From Trichodesmium sp. MAG_R04 (lineage in GTDB: Bacteria; Cyanobacteriota; Cyanobacteriia; Cyanobacteriales; Microcoleaceae), in the NCBI GenBank assembly GCA_023356515.1, contig JAKQYG010000219.1:1-7055 (forward strand): a stretch of 7,055 nt of DNA. The letters run 5' to 3'. This document shows positions 1 to 6,165 of the stretch, piece after piece (position 1 is the stretch's first letter; the number at the start of each line of letters is the position of its first letter). The notes under the pieces were generated by a model that was not told the origin of the DNA, did not search any database, and worked only from the letters and a program-made list of their open reading frames with translations. The translations under genes were made by a program, and so were the position numbers.

Positions 1-811
1 TCCAGGAAGAATTTTGCATAGCCATGATTTTAGAGATGCAGAAGAATTTAGAAATAAGGATGTAGTTGTTTTAGGCAGCAGTTATTCTGCAGAAGATATA
101 GCTCTTCAATGCTATAAGTATGGGGCAAAATCGGTAACTATTGGTTATAGAAATAATCCAATGGGTTTTAAGTGGCCAGTAGGAATGAAAGAAGTTCACT
201 ATTTAGATAAACTTGAAGGCAATAAAGCAACTTTTAAGGATGGTCATACTCAAAATGTAGATGCTCTTATTTTATGTAGTGGCTATCTTCATCATTTTCC
301 TTTTTTAGAAGAAAATTTAAAATTAAAAACACACAATAGATTATATCCTCCTAAACTCTATAAAGGAGTTGTTTGGCAAAATAATCACAAATTATTTTAT
401 CTTGGTATGCAGGATCAATTTCATACTTTTAATATGTTTGATTGCCAAGCTTGGTATGCAAGAGATGTAATAATGGGAAAAATTCAAGTTCCAAATGATG
501 CAGAAATTGAAAAAGATATCAGTGATTGGGTAGCAAAAGAGGAAGCTTTAGAGGATCCCATTCAAATGATTGACTTTCAAACTGAGTATACAAAAGATCT
601 GCACGTTGCTTCTGATTATCCCAAAATAGATTTTGAATTAATTCGAACACATTTTAAGGAATGGAAACATCATAAGGAAGAAAACATTATGACTTATAGA
701 AATAAATCATTTTCTTCTCCAGTGACAGGAACAGTTGCGCCACTTCATCATACACCTTGGGCTAAAGCGATGGATGATTCAATGACGACCTTTATGAAAA
801 CTCAATCTTAG
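1..811 (+). CDS. tmm: Flavin-containing monooxygenase, probable trimethylamine monooxygenase (C-terminal part, 5' end outside window)
   Basis: Class B flavin monooxygenases of this type use FAD, NADPH and O2 to oxygenate small amines; bacterial Tmm converts trimethylamine to trimethylamine N-oxide in the cytoplasm. The frame is open from base 2 and begins PGRILHSHDF, the G-x3-H-x3-F part of the FMO-identifying motif. The TTG at 14 is therefore internal and the gene runs in from the left. It is followed by an NADPH-binding segment, VVVLGSSYSAEDI (about 55-105), and by CSGYLHHFPFL (about 275-310). The C-terminal blocks YKGVVWQ, MFDCQAWYARDVIMG, EWKHHKEENIMT and LHHTPWAKAMDDS match Tmm proteins as I remember them. 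About 269 residues are present of a usual ~445, and the C-terminus looks complete. The gene contains no HIP1 octamer. The substrate is assigned from family resemblance; another small amine or thioether is possible. Confidence 0.87.
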   Translation, partial: PGRILHSHDFRDAEEFRNKDVVVLGSSYSAEDIALQCYKYGAKSVTIGYRNNPMGFKWPVGMKEVHYLDKLEGNKATFKDGHTQNVDALILCSGYLHHFPFLEENLKLKTHNRLYPPKLYKGVVWQNNHKLFYLGMQDQFHTFNMFDCQAWYARDVIMGKIQVPNDAEIEKDISDWVAKEEALEDPIQMIDFQTEYTKDLHVASDYPKIDFELIRTHFKEWKHHKEENIMTYRNKSFSSPVTGTVAPLHHTPWAKAMDDSMTTFMKTQS

Positions 812-817
812 TTTTTT
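797..817 (+). terminator. Weak possible terminator at the end of tmm
   Basis: AAAACT (797-802) pairs with AGTTTT (810-815) over the stop codon, with a 7-nt loop, and the T-run continues to 817. The stem is only six mostly A-T pairs, so it would be a weak intrinsic terminator at best. Its position directly at the stop codon and the T-run are the only support. Confidence 0.25.
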
Positions 818-864
818 CCAGGAAATATTGCTTTTATTTAAACACTATTATAAGTGCAGTAAAA

Positions 865-890
865 ATAAATGAGGCATATAAATGAGGCAT
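865..890 (+). repeat. Perfect tandem duplication of a 13-bp unit
   Basis: ATAAATGAGGCAT occurs twice head to tail (865-877 and 878-890) with no mismatch, and the next base continues the period. It is probably a slippage duplication. No function is evident. Confidence 0.8.
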
Positions 891-943
891 AAAACTGATG
901 TAGTTGTATATTACTTCAGATACAGTAGTTTTGTTTGCTGTTT

Positions 944-962
944 TTGAGTTGGGTTTACTCAA
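944..962 (+). promoter_or_regulatory. Small hairpin just ahead of cbiA
   Basis: TTGAGT (944-949) is complementary to ACTCAA (957-962) around a 7-nt loop. It sits about 55 bases before the preferred cbiA start and just before an upstream in-frame ATG at 966. It could lie in the mRNA leader or be a protein-binding dyad; there is no further evidence for a role. Confidence 0.3.
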
Positions 963-1016
963 TAGATGATCCTATGTTTTATTAATTTTTGTAGTAAATT
1001 TTTGGGAACGAAAATA

Positions 1017-2498
1017 TTGAGTTTAATAATTGCGGGTGAACGTAGTGGAGTTGGCAAAACGACTATTACTTTAGCATTACTAGCTTATTTAAAACGACAA
1101 CATCTCAAGGTGCAATCATTTAAGGTAGGACCTGATTACATTGACCCAATGTTTCATCAATATGTGACGAGTAAACCTTGTCGGAATTTAGATCCAGTGC
1201 TAACTTCTGAAGTTTATGTGCAACAATGTTTTGAGCGCAATATTCAGGATGTTGACTATGCTTTAGTGGAGGGGGTAATGGGTTTGTTTGATGGGGTGAG
1301 TTTTGCAGAACCTCCCTTACTACCCTTAAAAAGAGGGAAAGAAAATGATGCCAATGGGTGTTTTCCTGATTTTGCTTCTACTGCTCATATTTCCCGGTTG
1401 CTGAATTTGCCTGTTTTGTTAGTGCTTGACTGCAGCCGGTTGTCTGCTTCTGTGGCGGCGATCGCTCATGGTTTTGTTTCTTTTGATCCTACTATTAATA
1501 TTGCTGGTTTGATACTTAACCGGGTGGGAAGCGATCGCCACTTACAACTACTACAAAATTCTTTAGCAAATTTAAGTTTACCTATACTTGGGGTTTTAAG
1601 ACGGCATCAAAATATTAGTATTCCTGAGCGACATTTAGGTTTAATTCCTACTGATGAAATACCAGAGTTAGATATTTTAATTAATAACTTGGCTGATTTG
1701 GCAAAAACTTGTTTTGATTGGCAAAAATTACTAGCTTTTTTAAAAGTTGAGAATGACATGTCTCAGGAGCCTTTATATACTAAAGTTTGCTCTGATAATA
1801 AGATATATTTTCCTAGCTTAGTTGTCAATCATTGTGAGAAAAAAAAGTCAGAAATTTTAATAGGCGTGGCTCGCGATCAAGCATTTAATTTTTATTATCA
1901 AGACAACTTAGATATTCTAGAAGAGTTAGGAGCAAAAATAGTATTTTGGAGTCCAATAAAAGATCAGGATTTACCAACAGGAATACAAGGTTTATATTTT
2001 GGTGGTGGATTTCCTGAAGTTTTTGCTCAACAGTTAAGTGAAAATTTTCTTGTGAGAAAGGCAGTGAAGGAAGCAATTATTTTAGGAATGCCGACTTATG
2101 CTGAATGTGGTGGGTTGATGTATTTATCTGAGGCAATTATTGACTTTAATAGTAACTCTTGGGAGATGGTAGGAATTTTGCCGACTCAGACAATAATGGG
2201 GAAAAGTTTAAAGTTAGGATATCGGCAAGCAATTACTAATATAAATACTCCTTTATTAAGAGCAAATAGAAAAATTTATGCTCACGAGTTTCATCGCTCT
2301 GAATTAACAGAATTACCCTTAATGCCTCTATATAAAATTTCGCGAGTTGATAAGGAAAGATTGAAAAATCAGGCAACTTTTGAGGGCTGGAGCTTTTATC
2401 AAGTCCATGCTTCTTATTTACATTTACATTGGGGAAATAGGGTAGATATTCCAAGACGATTTATTGAGCAAGTGAGTAGGGGAGAAAAAATAAAGTAA
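1017..2498 (+). CDS. cbiA: Cobyrinate a,c-diamide synthase (CbiA/CobB)
   Basis: This enzyme amidates the a and c side chains of cobyrinate with glutamine and ATP in corrin-ring cobalamin synthesis (cytoplasmic). Numbered from the TTG at 1017 (493 aa), the synthetase half has the P-loop GERSGVGKTT (7-16), GPDYIDP (38-44) and EGVMGLFDG (85-93). The C-terminal class I glutamine amidotransferase half has GLYFGGGFPEVFA, the nucleophile Cys364 in YAECGGLMYLSEA, AHEFHRSE, and the histidine-rich HASYLHLHWG (464-473) that includes the catalytic His. I prefer TTG 1017 because homologues begin essentially at SLIIAGERSG and GGGA lies about 9 bases upstream. An ATG at 966 would add 17 hydrophobic, atypical residues. 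Residues about 97-115 look like an insert compared with the family. Two HIP1 sites lie within the gene. It stands alone, with no other cobalamin gene in the window. Confidence 0.95.
   Translation: MSLIIAGERSGVGKTTITLALLAYLKRQHLKVQSFKVGPDYIDPMFHQYVTSKPCRNLDPVLTSEVYVQQCFERNIQDVDYALVEGVMGLFDGVSFAEPPLLPLKRGKENDANGCFPDFASTAHISRLLNLPVLLVLDCSRLSASVAAIAHGFVSFDPTINIAGLILNRVGSDRHLQLLQNSLANLSLPILGVLRRHQNISIPERHLGLIPTDEIPELDILINNLADLAKTCFDWQKLLAFLKVENDMSQEPLYTKVCSDNKIYFPSLVVNHCEKKKSEILIGVARDQAFNFYYQDNLDILEELGAKIVFWSPIKDQDLPTGIQGLYFGGGFPEVFAQQLSENFLVRKAVKEAIILGMPTYAECGGLMYLSEAIIDFNSNSWEMVGILPTQTIMGKSLKLGYRQAITNINTPLLRANRKIYAHEFHRSELTELPLMPLYKISRVDKERLKNQATFEGWSFYQVHASYLHLHWGNRVDIPRRFIEQVSRGEKIK
1308..1350 (+). 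repeat. Repeat-like insert within cbiA
   Basis: The stretch CCTCCCTTACTACCCTTAAA followed by AAGAGGGA (1311-1338) resembles the short palindromic CCCTTAAAAAGGG-type sequences scattered through Nostocales genomes. It encodes an extra proline/lysine-rich segment between FDG and the conserved DFASTAHI block. The reading frame is kept. Assignment as a repeat rests on recollection of such sequences, not on a comparison. Confidence 0.4.
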
Positions 2499-2535
2499 GC
2501 ATTCAGCTAATAAGTAAATCTTCACATCGGCCTTA

Positions 2536-2871
2536 GGCTTTGTTAAACAATGAATCCATAAGGTAAAAATTACAGTACGCAGGACAATAGCCTACACAAA
2601 AGTAAATATGAGTAAATCCAAGTCTAAATCAAATTCCAAGTACCTTCTTGGCAACCGGTAAAAGTATAATACTTCCTTAAAACAAAGAGGTGGTTTTAAA
2701 TTTTTGCTTACTGATGAAATAATAGAGTAGTAGGTCAATAAACACAATACTGGACTTAGAGGAGCATCTAATAATTATTAAGAACACCAACTACAAAGCT
2801 CTAAATATCAAATAAGTAAGTTTGCTAAAATTCAGGGTTTCAGTCGTTTCAATACACAAAAGCTTATCAAC
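2536..2871 (+). mobile_element. Decayed left end of an IS5-family (IS903-like) insertion sequence
   Basis: GGCTTTGTTAAACAA (2536-2550) resembles the terminal inverted repeat of IS903-type elements, which begin GGCTTTGTT. About 70 bases inside, frame 1 from ATG 2608 reads like a transposase N-terminus. After a short Ser/Lys-rich start it has YNTSLKQRGGFKF, then LTDEIIE, two stops, VNKHNTGLRGASNNY, and farther on KIQGF, in the same order as IS903-group transposases (YNxxLxxRG, RGxxxxY, LQGF). Stops at 2659, 2728, 2731 and 2779, and a probable frameshift near 2790-2830, show it is dead. The DDE catalytic part and the right end are absent: the remnant ends where the kinase gene's 3' end begins. 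The family call is from motif memory. Confidence 0.58.
2608..2871 (+). pseudogene. IS5/IS903-like transposase, N-terminal remnant
   Basis: This is the coding part of the insertion-sequence remnant. The first 17 codons (MSKSKSKSNSKYLLGNR) end at a stop at 2659, and homology continues beyond it. The two adjacent TAG codons at 2728-2733 fall where the family commonly has Q or W, consistent with point decay. Only about 85 codons of a normal ~300 are represented, so no transposase can be made. Confidence 0.55.
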
Positions 2872-2872
2872 T

Positions 2873-4357
2873 TTAATTACCAGTTGTTGGTTTGATAGGA
2901 ATTTCAATTATTAACTCTGTACCTTTTCCAAATTCAGAAACACAACTCAAATCACCCCCATGTTTTTCTACTACAATTGAATAGCTAATTGATAATCCTA
3001 AACCTGTAGCTATTTTTACCGGTTTAGTCGTAAAAAATGGGTCAAATATTTTAGGCAATGTTTGAGAATTCATACCAATACCATTATCATGAATTTTTAT
3101 TTTGACTGTGTCCGAATCTGTTACTTCAGTAGAAATTGTAATAGTGGGTTTACGGTCATATTCTTTTTGTTTATCCCGTATAGCTTCTAAAGCATCAATT
3201 CCATTAATCATTAAATTCATAAATACTTGATGAATTTGGGAAACTTGACAGATAACCTGTGGTAAATTACCATAGTTTCTAACTATTTTAATTTCACTTT
3301 TATCTGACTTTTCTTTAATACAAGTATTTAAAATTAGTATAGTACTATCAATACTTTCATGGATATTTATAGGTTTTAAATCTGCTGCATCCAAGTGGTA
3401 GAAGTTGCGGATAGAAATTACAAGGTCTCGAATACGTTCGGCTCCAGATTTGATAGAATTAAAAAGTTTCTGTAAGTCTTGTATAAGAAATTCTAGGTCT
3501 ATACTTTCAATTTCATCTTCAATTTCATCTACAGGTTCAGGATAATGTTCTTGATATAAATTAATCAAATTTAGTAAATCAGAGATATATTCATTAGCAG
3601 GGTCAATATTACCATAAATAAAGCCAACAGGGTTATTAATTTCGTGGGCTACTCCAGCAAATAACCTCCCTAAACTTGACATTTGTTCACTTTTAATTAG
3701 TTGAGATTGAGTGCGTTGTAGCTCGCGCAATTTTTCCTTTAGTTCTATATTTTTTTCGTTTAATTCTTGGTTTTTTTCTTGTATTTTTTCTTGTGCTGAA
3801 CTGTACAAAATTGCATTTTCTAAGGAAACTACTACTTGAGGTAATAAAAGTCTTAATATTTCCAAACTTTCTGGAATAAATGCACCTGTAGTTAGGTTAT
3901 TTTCTAAGTATAAAACTCCAATAAGTTTATCTCCATTAATAATAGGGGTACATAAAACAGATTTAAGTTTAACTTTAGTAACATAATTGTCACTTGTGAA
4001 GCTATCTTCAGCAAAAGCATTGCTTAATACAACATCTTGGCGCGATCGCTCTACATAGTTAATTACTGTTAGTGGTAAATCTTCACATTCATTAACTTGA
4101 ATCTCTTGAACTACAACTACTTCAGAATCTAAGTTAGCTTCAGCTCTATTGATTAGTTTGTCCTCTATGAGTAGTAAGAGTACGCCTCTTTTTGCATCAG
4201 CATTTTCTATGAGAATTTTAATTAATTTAGATAGTAACTTATCCAATACAATCTCACTAGAAATTCCTTGAGATGCTTTCATAACTCTGGCTATATCTAA
4301 GAGCTGACTACTGCTACCTATATCACTAGAAATTGCTGTGTTTTGAGGATTAATCAT
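2873..4357 (-). CDS. GAF-domain sensor histidine kinase
   Basis: This is a soluble two-component kinase of 494 aa with no membrane segment. A short leader is followed by SQLLDIARVMKASQGISSEIVLDKLL. Then comes a GAF domain (about 33-185, with SVLCTPI and GVLYLEN), which would bind a small ligand or chromophore. No obvious bilin-binding Cys is placed as in phytochromes. A Glu/Lys/Gln-rich coiled coil spans about 185-225. The HisKA domain has phospho-acceptor His238 in AHEINNP. The HATPase has the N-box NLMINGIDAL (381-390), G1 DNGIGM (424-429), F-box FDPFFTTK (438-445) and G2 TGLGLS (451-456). All catalytic boxes are intact. An in-frame TAA lies five codons upstream of ATG 4357, fixing the 5' limit. 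No response regulator is adjacent. The leader plus GAF plus kinase arrangement resembles the C-terminal part of the large Ser/Thr kinase-ATPase-GAF-histidine kinases of Nostocales, so it may be a stand-alone or shortened relative. Confidence 0.92.
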   Translation of the reverse strand: MINPQNTAISSDIGSSSQLLDIARVMKASQGISSEIVLDKLLSKLIKILIENADAKRGVLLLLIEDKLINRAEANLDSEVVVVQEIQVNECEDLPLTVINYVERSRQDVVLSNAFAEDSFTSDNYVTKVKLKSVLCTPIINGDKLIGVLYLENNLTTGAFIPESLEILRLLLPQVVVSLENAILYSSAQEKIQEKNQELNEKNIELKEKLRELQRTQSQLIKSEQMSSLGRLFAGVAHEINNPVGFIYGNIDPANEYISDLLNLINLYQEHYPEPVDEIEDEIESIDLEFLIQDLQKLFNSIKSGAERIRDLVISIRNFYHLDAADLKPINIHESIDSTILILNTCIKEKSDKSEIKIVRNYGNLPQVICQVSQIHQVFMNLMINGIDALEAIRDKQKEYDRKPTITISTEVTDSDTVKIKIHDNGIGMNSQTLPKIFDPFFTTKPVKIATGLGLSISYSIVVEKHGGDLSCVSEFGKGTELIIEIPIKPTTGN

Positions 4358-4390
4358 TATATTTCTTAACTGTTAATATATTTTCTTAAA

Positions 4391-4396
4391 ATTGTA
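4391..4396 (-). promoter_or_regulatory. Possible -10 box for the histidine kinase gene
   Basis: On the minus strand TACAAT lies about 34 bases before the ATG, a reasonable distance for a -10 element. No good -35 hexamer is found 16-18 bases upstream, and the ribosome-binding site before the ATG is weak. This is a tentative call. Confidence 0.25.
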
Positions 4397-4435
4397 CCTT
4401 TCTATTGTTTCCTAATTTTGACCATCATAGTGAGG

Positions 4436-4449
4436 TTAATGTACATTAA
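4436..4449. promoter_or_regulatory. 14-bp perfect palindrome upstream of the kinase
   Basis: TTAATGTACATTAA reads identically on both strands and lies about 80 bases upstream of the kinase start. It could be a dimer-binding operator. It does not match the NtcA spacing GTA-N8-TAC. In AT-rich DNA a chance palindrome is possible. Confidence 0.25.
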
Positions 4450-4519
4450 TTTTTACATACTCAGGTTTATCTTAATTTGACTAACATTTTACTGCTAATT
4501 CATTACCTAATGGTTTATA

Positions 4520-4658
4520 TATAGCAATCCTATTTGATTTGTAATATTTTTCTGGTAGTTAGTAGTCAGTAGTTAATATTCAGTAGTTAGAGTTTTCAAG
4601 GTTTTCAGCTCCAATTAACTATTATAAAAATTATTACAACTAATTTAGGACTGCTATA
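4520..4658. mobile_element. MITE-like inverted-repeat element (copy 1)
   Basis: The left end TATAGCAATCCTA (4520-4532) and right end TAGGACTGCTATA (4646-4658) are inverted copies with one mismatch in 13. The ~139 bp between them carry no ORF and include a short tandem repeat. The size, terminal inverted repeats and lack of coding suggest a non-autonomous palindromic element. It shares TATAGCA...TGCTATA ends with two other elements in the window. No target-site duplication could be defined. Confidence 0.5.
4554..4593 (+). repeat. Short tandem repeat of the cyanobacterial heptamer type
   Basis: Imperfect iterations of AGTAGTT and AGTAGTC/TCAGTAG run through this stretch, for example TAGTTAGTAGTCAGTAGTTA followed after a few bases by TTCAGTAGTTAG. 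Such STRR heptamers are typical of heterocystous cyanobacterial intergenic DNA. It sits inside the inverted-repeat element at 4520-4658. Confidence 0.65.
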
Positions 4659-4919
4659 GAATAAATTCATTTTTATCAGTAATATCAAATCCGGTAGTAT
4701 CAGTATCAAAACACCTTCATTATTCTTGAAATTTTCTTTTTTATGATGATCACTAATTAAGATAGAAGAGATAATTAAATTTATATATAGTTTTTAATTT
4801 CCCTGTTGCCTAGTTAACCATTATATTAAATGTATTAATATCTTTTATTAATAATAAGCCCTATGAATTTAACCTAAACTTTCAGCTAATTTTATAGCCA
4901 ATCTCAAAAAAATAAAATA

Positions 4920-5931
4920 GTAAATTTTTCTAAGGCAATTAGGTATAAAAATATTTGCCTTCATCGTTTCATTAAACTTAGTTCTGGTTAGTAATCGCGG
5001 ATGAATTAGAATGCCCATATCATAGATAGCGTTTTGAGTCAAGTAGTAAATGTTCTGATTTATAGCACTCGAAGTATAGCACTACGGGTAAGTAAGAAGT
5101 CAGAAGTAATCTCTGACTGCATTTCAGCATTTAGTAATGTCCTAACCTTTGCTTCGAGTGCTATACCATATATTAGCAAATAATCAAGAATTACCCAGTT
5201 TTCAAATTCGGACTTTTCCAGTCTAAGGGCTACATAGTTTCATCGGGCTATTTCCTAGAGATAAATATTTGGCCAATTTAATCTATTCTTTAGAAATTCC
5301 TGAATGGAAACATCTAAATTAAATTATATTGCCGCAATATCAGTCAAAAAATGTCGTGTCCATTATTCTTATTTAGTAGAAAATTTAATGGATATGTACC
5401 ACGGACATTTACATCAAAATTGGCAAGTGTGAGCAGCTGCAAAATTAATAGACTTATCTGAAAATGACTATCGAGCAGATGTTTATTATCAAGCCTAAAG
5501 CTATTATTAATATTGACAAAAGTTGGTCCATATGTAAATTAGTATTTCCCAGTTTACGACAACGCCATCCTGAAGCATTAAACGTTAGTTATATATATCC
5601 AAATTAGGTTTCTAACCTTGGGAAAGATTTTAAAATTGACTGTCTTTTATTACCTATTAATGAGAGAGAAACCTAAGGTTATCTAATTGACTTTACATGA
5701 CTTCAGGCCTTTTGGCATTTGCATAAATTACCAGAATAGTTGAGAAAATTTATGAAAAAAAGTTTATTTTCTTCAGCTCAAAAACTACTTGATGGTTTAG
5801 TGCAGCAAGATGTAAAAATGATAGAAGAAGAACAACAAGCTTGTCTAAAAAATCCTCAGGGACGTAATTATGAGTTAAACAGCGTTCTAGTCGGTACACA
5901 AAGGTTAATTAGAAAACAAGTCATCAAATGA
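4920..5931 (+). pseudogene. Rieske non-heme iron oxygenase, alpha-type, degraded
   Basis: An intact homologue would be an aromatic-ring/VanA/PaO-like oxygenase using a [2Fe-2S] cluster and a mononuclear iron; the substrate is unknown. Fragments read collinearly across frames: CLHRFIKLSSG (from 4956), LVIADELECPYHR then a stop (4988-5029), RFESSSKCSDL (to 5062), ILANNQELPSFQIRTFPV (5170-5223), LFPRDKYLAN and EIPEWKH (5248-5313), YIAAISVKKCRVHYSYLVEN and LMDMYHGHLHQNWQV (5325-5429), SWSICKLVFPSLRQRHPEAL (5521-5580), and KSLFSSAQKLLDGL to the C-terminus. Rieske ligands C-x-H and C-x2-H and the iron triad D-x2-H-x3-H are still visible. Stops occur at 5027, 5224, 5320, 5430, 5496, 5605, 5674, 5698 and 5737, with frameshifts near 4986, 5320 and 5505. 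A ~105 bp element interrupts it at 5061-5165. The open frame 5740-5931 is only its tail. The N-terminal ~30-50 residues are not identifiable. Confidence 0.83.
5061..5165. mobile_element. MITE-like inverted-repeat element (copy 2) inserted in the Rieske gene
   Basis: TATAGCACTCGAAG (5061-5074) and CTTCGAGTGCTATA (5152-5165) form a perfect 14-bp terminal inverted repeat around 77 bases without an ORF. TATAGCAC is repeated directly at 5075-5082. A smaller stem GTCAGA/TCTGAC (5099-5104/5112-5117) lies inside. Removing 5060-5169 joins KCSD to ILANNQ of the oxygenase in register, which shows that this is an insertion. The target duplication is not clear. Confidence 0.72.
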
Positions 5932-6067
5932 ATCATAAATATATGCTGAAAATAATAGAGTATTTGTTTAGCAGCCGATAAGATATTTATACACTATAAA
6001 ACTTAATCTTAATCATACATTAAGTCTTGACCAGACCATATTAGAGTGAGGTTAAAAGTCACTAGAT

Positions 6068-6142
6068 TATAGCACTTTTGAGTTAATAGGCAATTTAAGC
6101 AATTCAACTTATGTAGATCAGGACTTATGTAGTGCTGCTATA
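6068..6142. mobile_element. MITE-like element (copy 3), degenerate
   Basis: It starts TATAGCAC (6068-6075) and ends GTGCTGCTATA (6132-6142), so the outer seven bases are inverted copies and the inner part is offset by a 3-nt duplication. A 10-bp direct repeat, ACTTATGTAG, occurs at 6107 and 6123. The 75-bp size and shared ends link it to the two larger elements, but the terminal repeat is short. Confidence 0.35.
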
Positions 6143-6165
6143 TATAGTGTCTTTTAGGTAATTAT

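Larger units (their letters stand above)
812..1016. other. Intergenic region tmm-cbiA
   Basis: About 205 bases without a supportable gene. It holds the tandem 13-mer and the small hairpin listed separately. I saw no convincing sigma-70 type promoter and no cobalamin riboswitch signature ahead of cbiA. Confidence 0.5.
4358..4919. other. Gene-free region between the kinase and the Rieske pseudogene
   Basis: About 560 AT-rich bases. I found no supportable ORF on either strand and no recognisable remnant of a larger kinase upstream of the GAF gene. It holds the palindrome at 4436 and the inverted-repeat element at 4520-4658 with its internal short tandem repeat. The 4660-4919 part may contain the promoter and first codons of the ancestral Rieske gene, but I cannot identify them. 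Confidence 0.5.

Noticed and set aside
812..1016. Cobalamin riboswitch upstream of cbiA
   Set aside because: No B12-box-like GCCACTG or surrounding conserved elements were found, and the gap is short and AT-rich.
1885..2076. 63-codon minus-strand open frame inside cbiA
   Set aside because: It lies antisense to strongly conserved cbiA coding sequence, has no recognisable motif, and is explained as a shadow.
2236..2454. 72-codon minus-strand open frame inside cbiA
   Set aside because: It lies antisense to the conserved amidotransferase half and the peptide is low-complexity; a shadow.
2525..2545. GCC-TTA-GGC-TTTGTT as a cbiA terminator
   Set aside because: The stem is only about three base pairs and the T-rich part is better explained as the IS903-like left terminus GGCTTTGTT.
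4441..4456. NtcA-type site (GTA-N8-TAC) near the kinase
   Set aside because: The nearest GTA and TAC are ten bases apart, not eight, so the consensus is not met.
5740..5931. 63-codon plus-strand open frame as an independent small gene
   Set aside because: It is the in-frame continuation of the Rieske oxygenase after a TAG at 5737. It starts at a TTG with no ribosome-binding site and is the tail of the pseudogene.
5012..5931. Stop-codon recoding (read-through at TGA/TAG as Trp) to give a functional oxygenase
   Set aside because: TAA, TAG and TGA all occur, and there are frameshifts and an inserted element as well. The intact genes in the window use the standard code.
4520..6142. CRISPR array
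   Set aside because: The repeats are inverted, few and irregularly spaced; there are no regular direct repeats with unique spacers and no cas genes.
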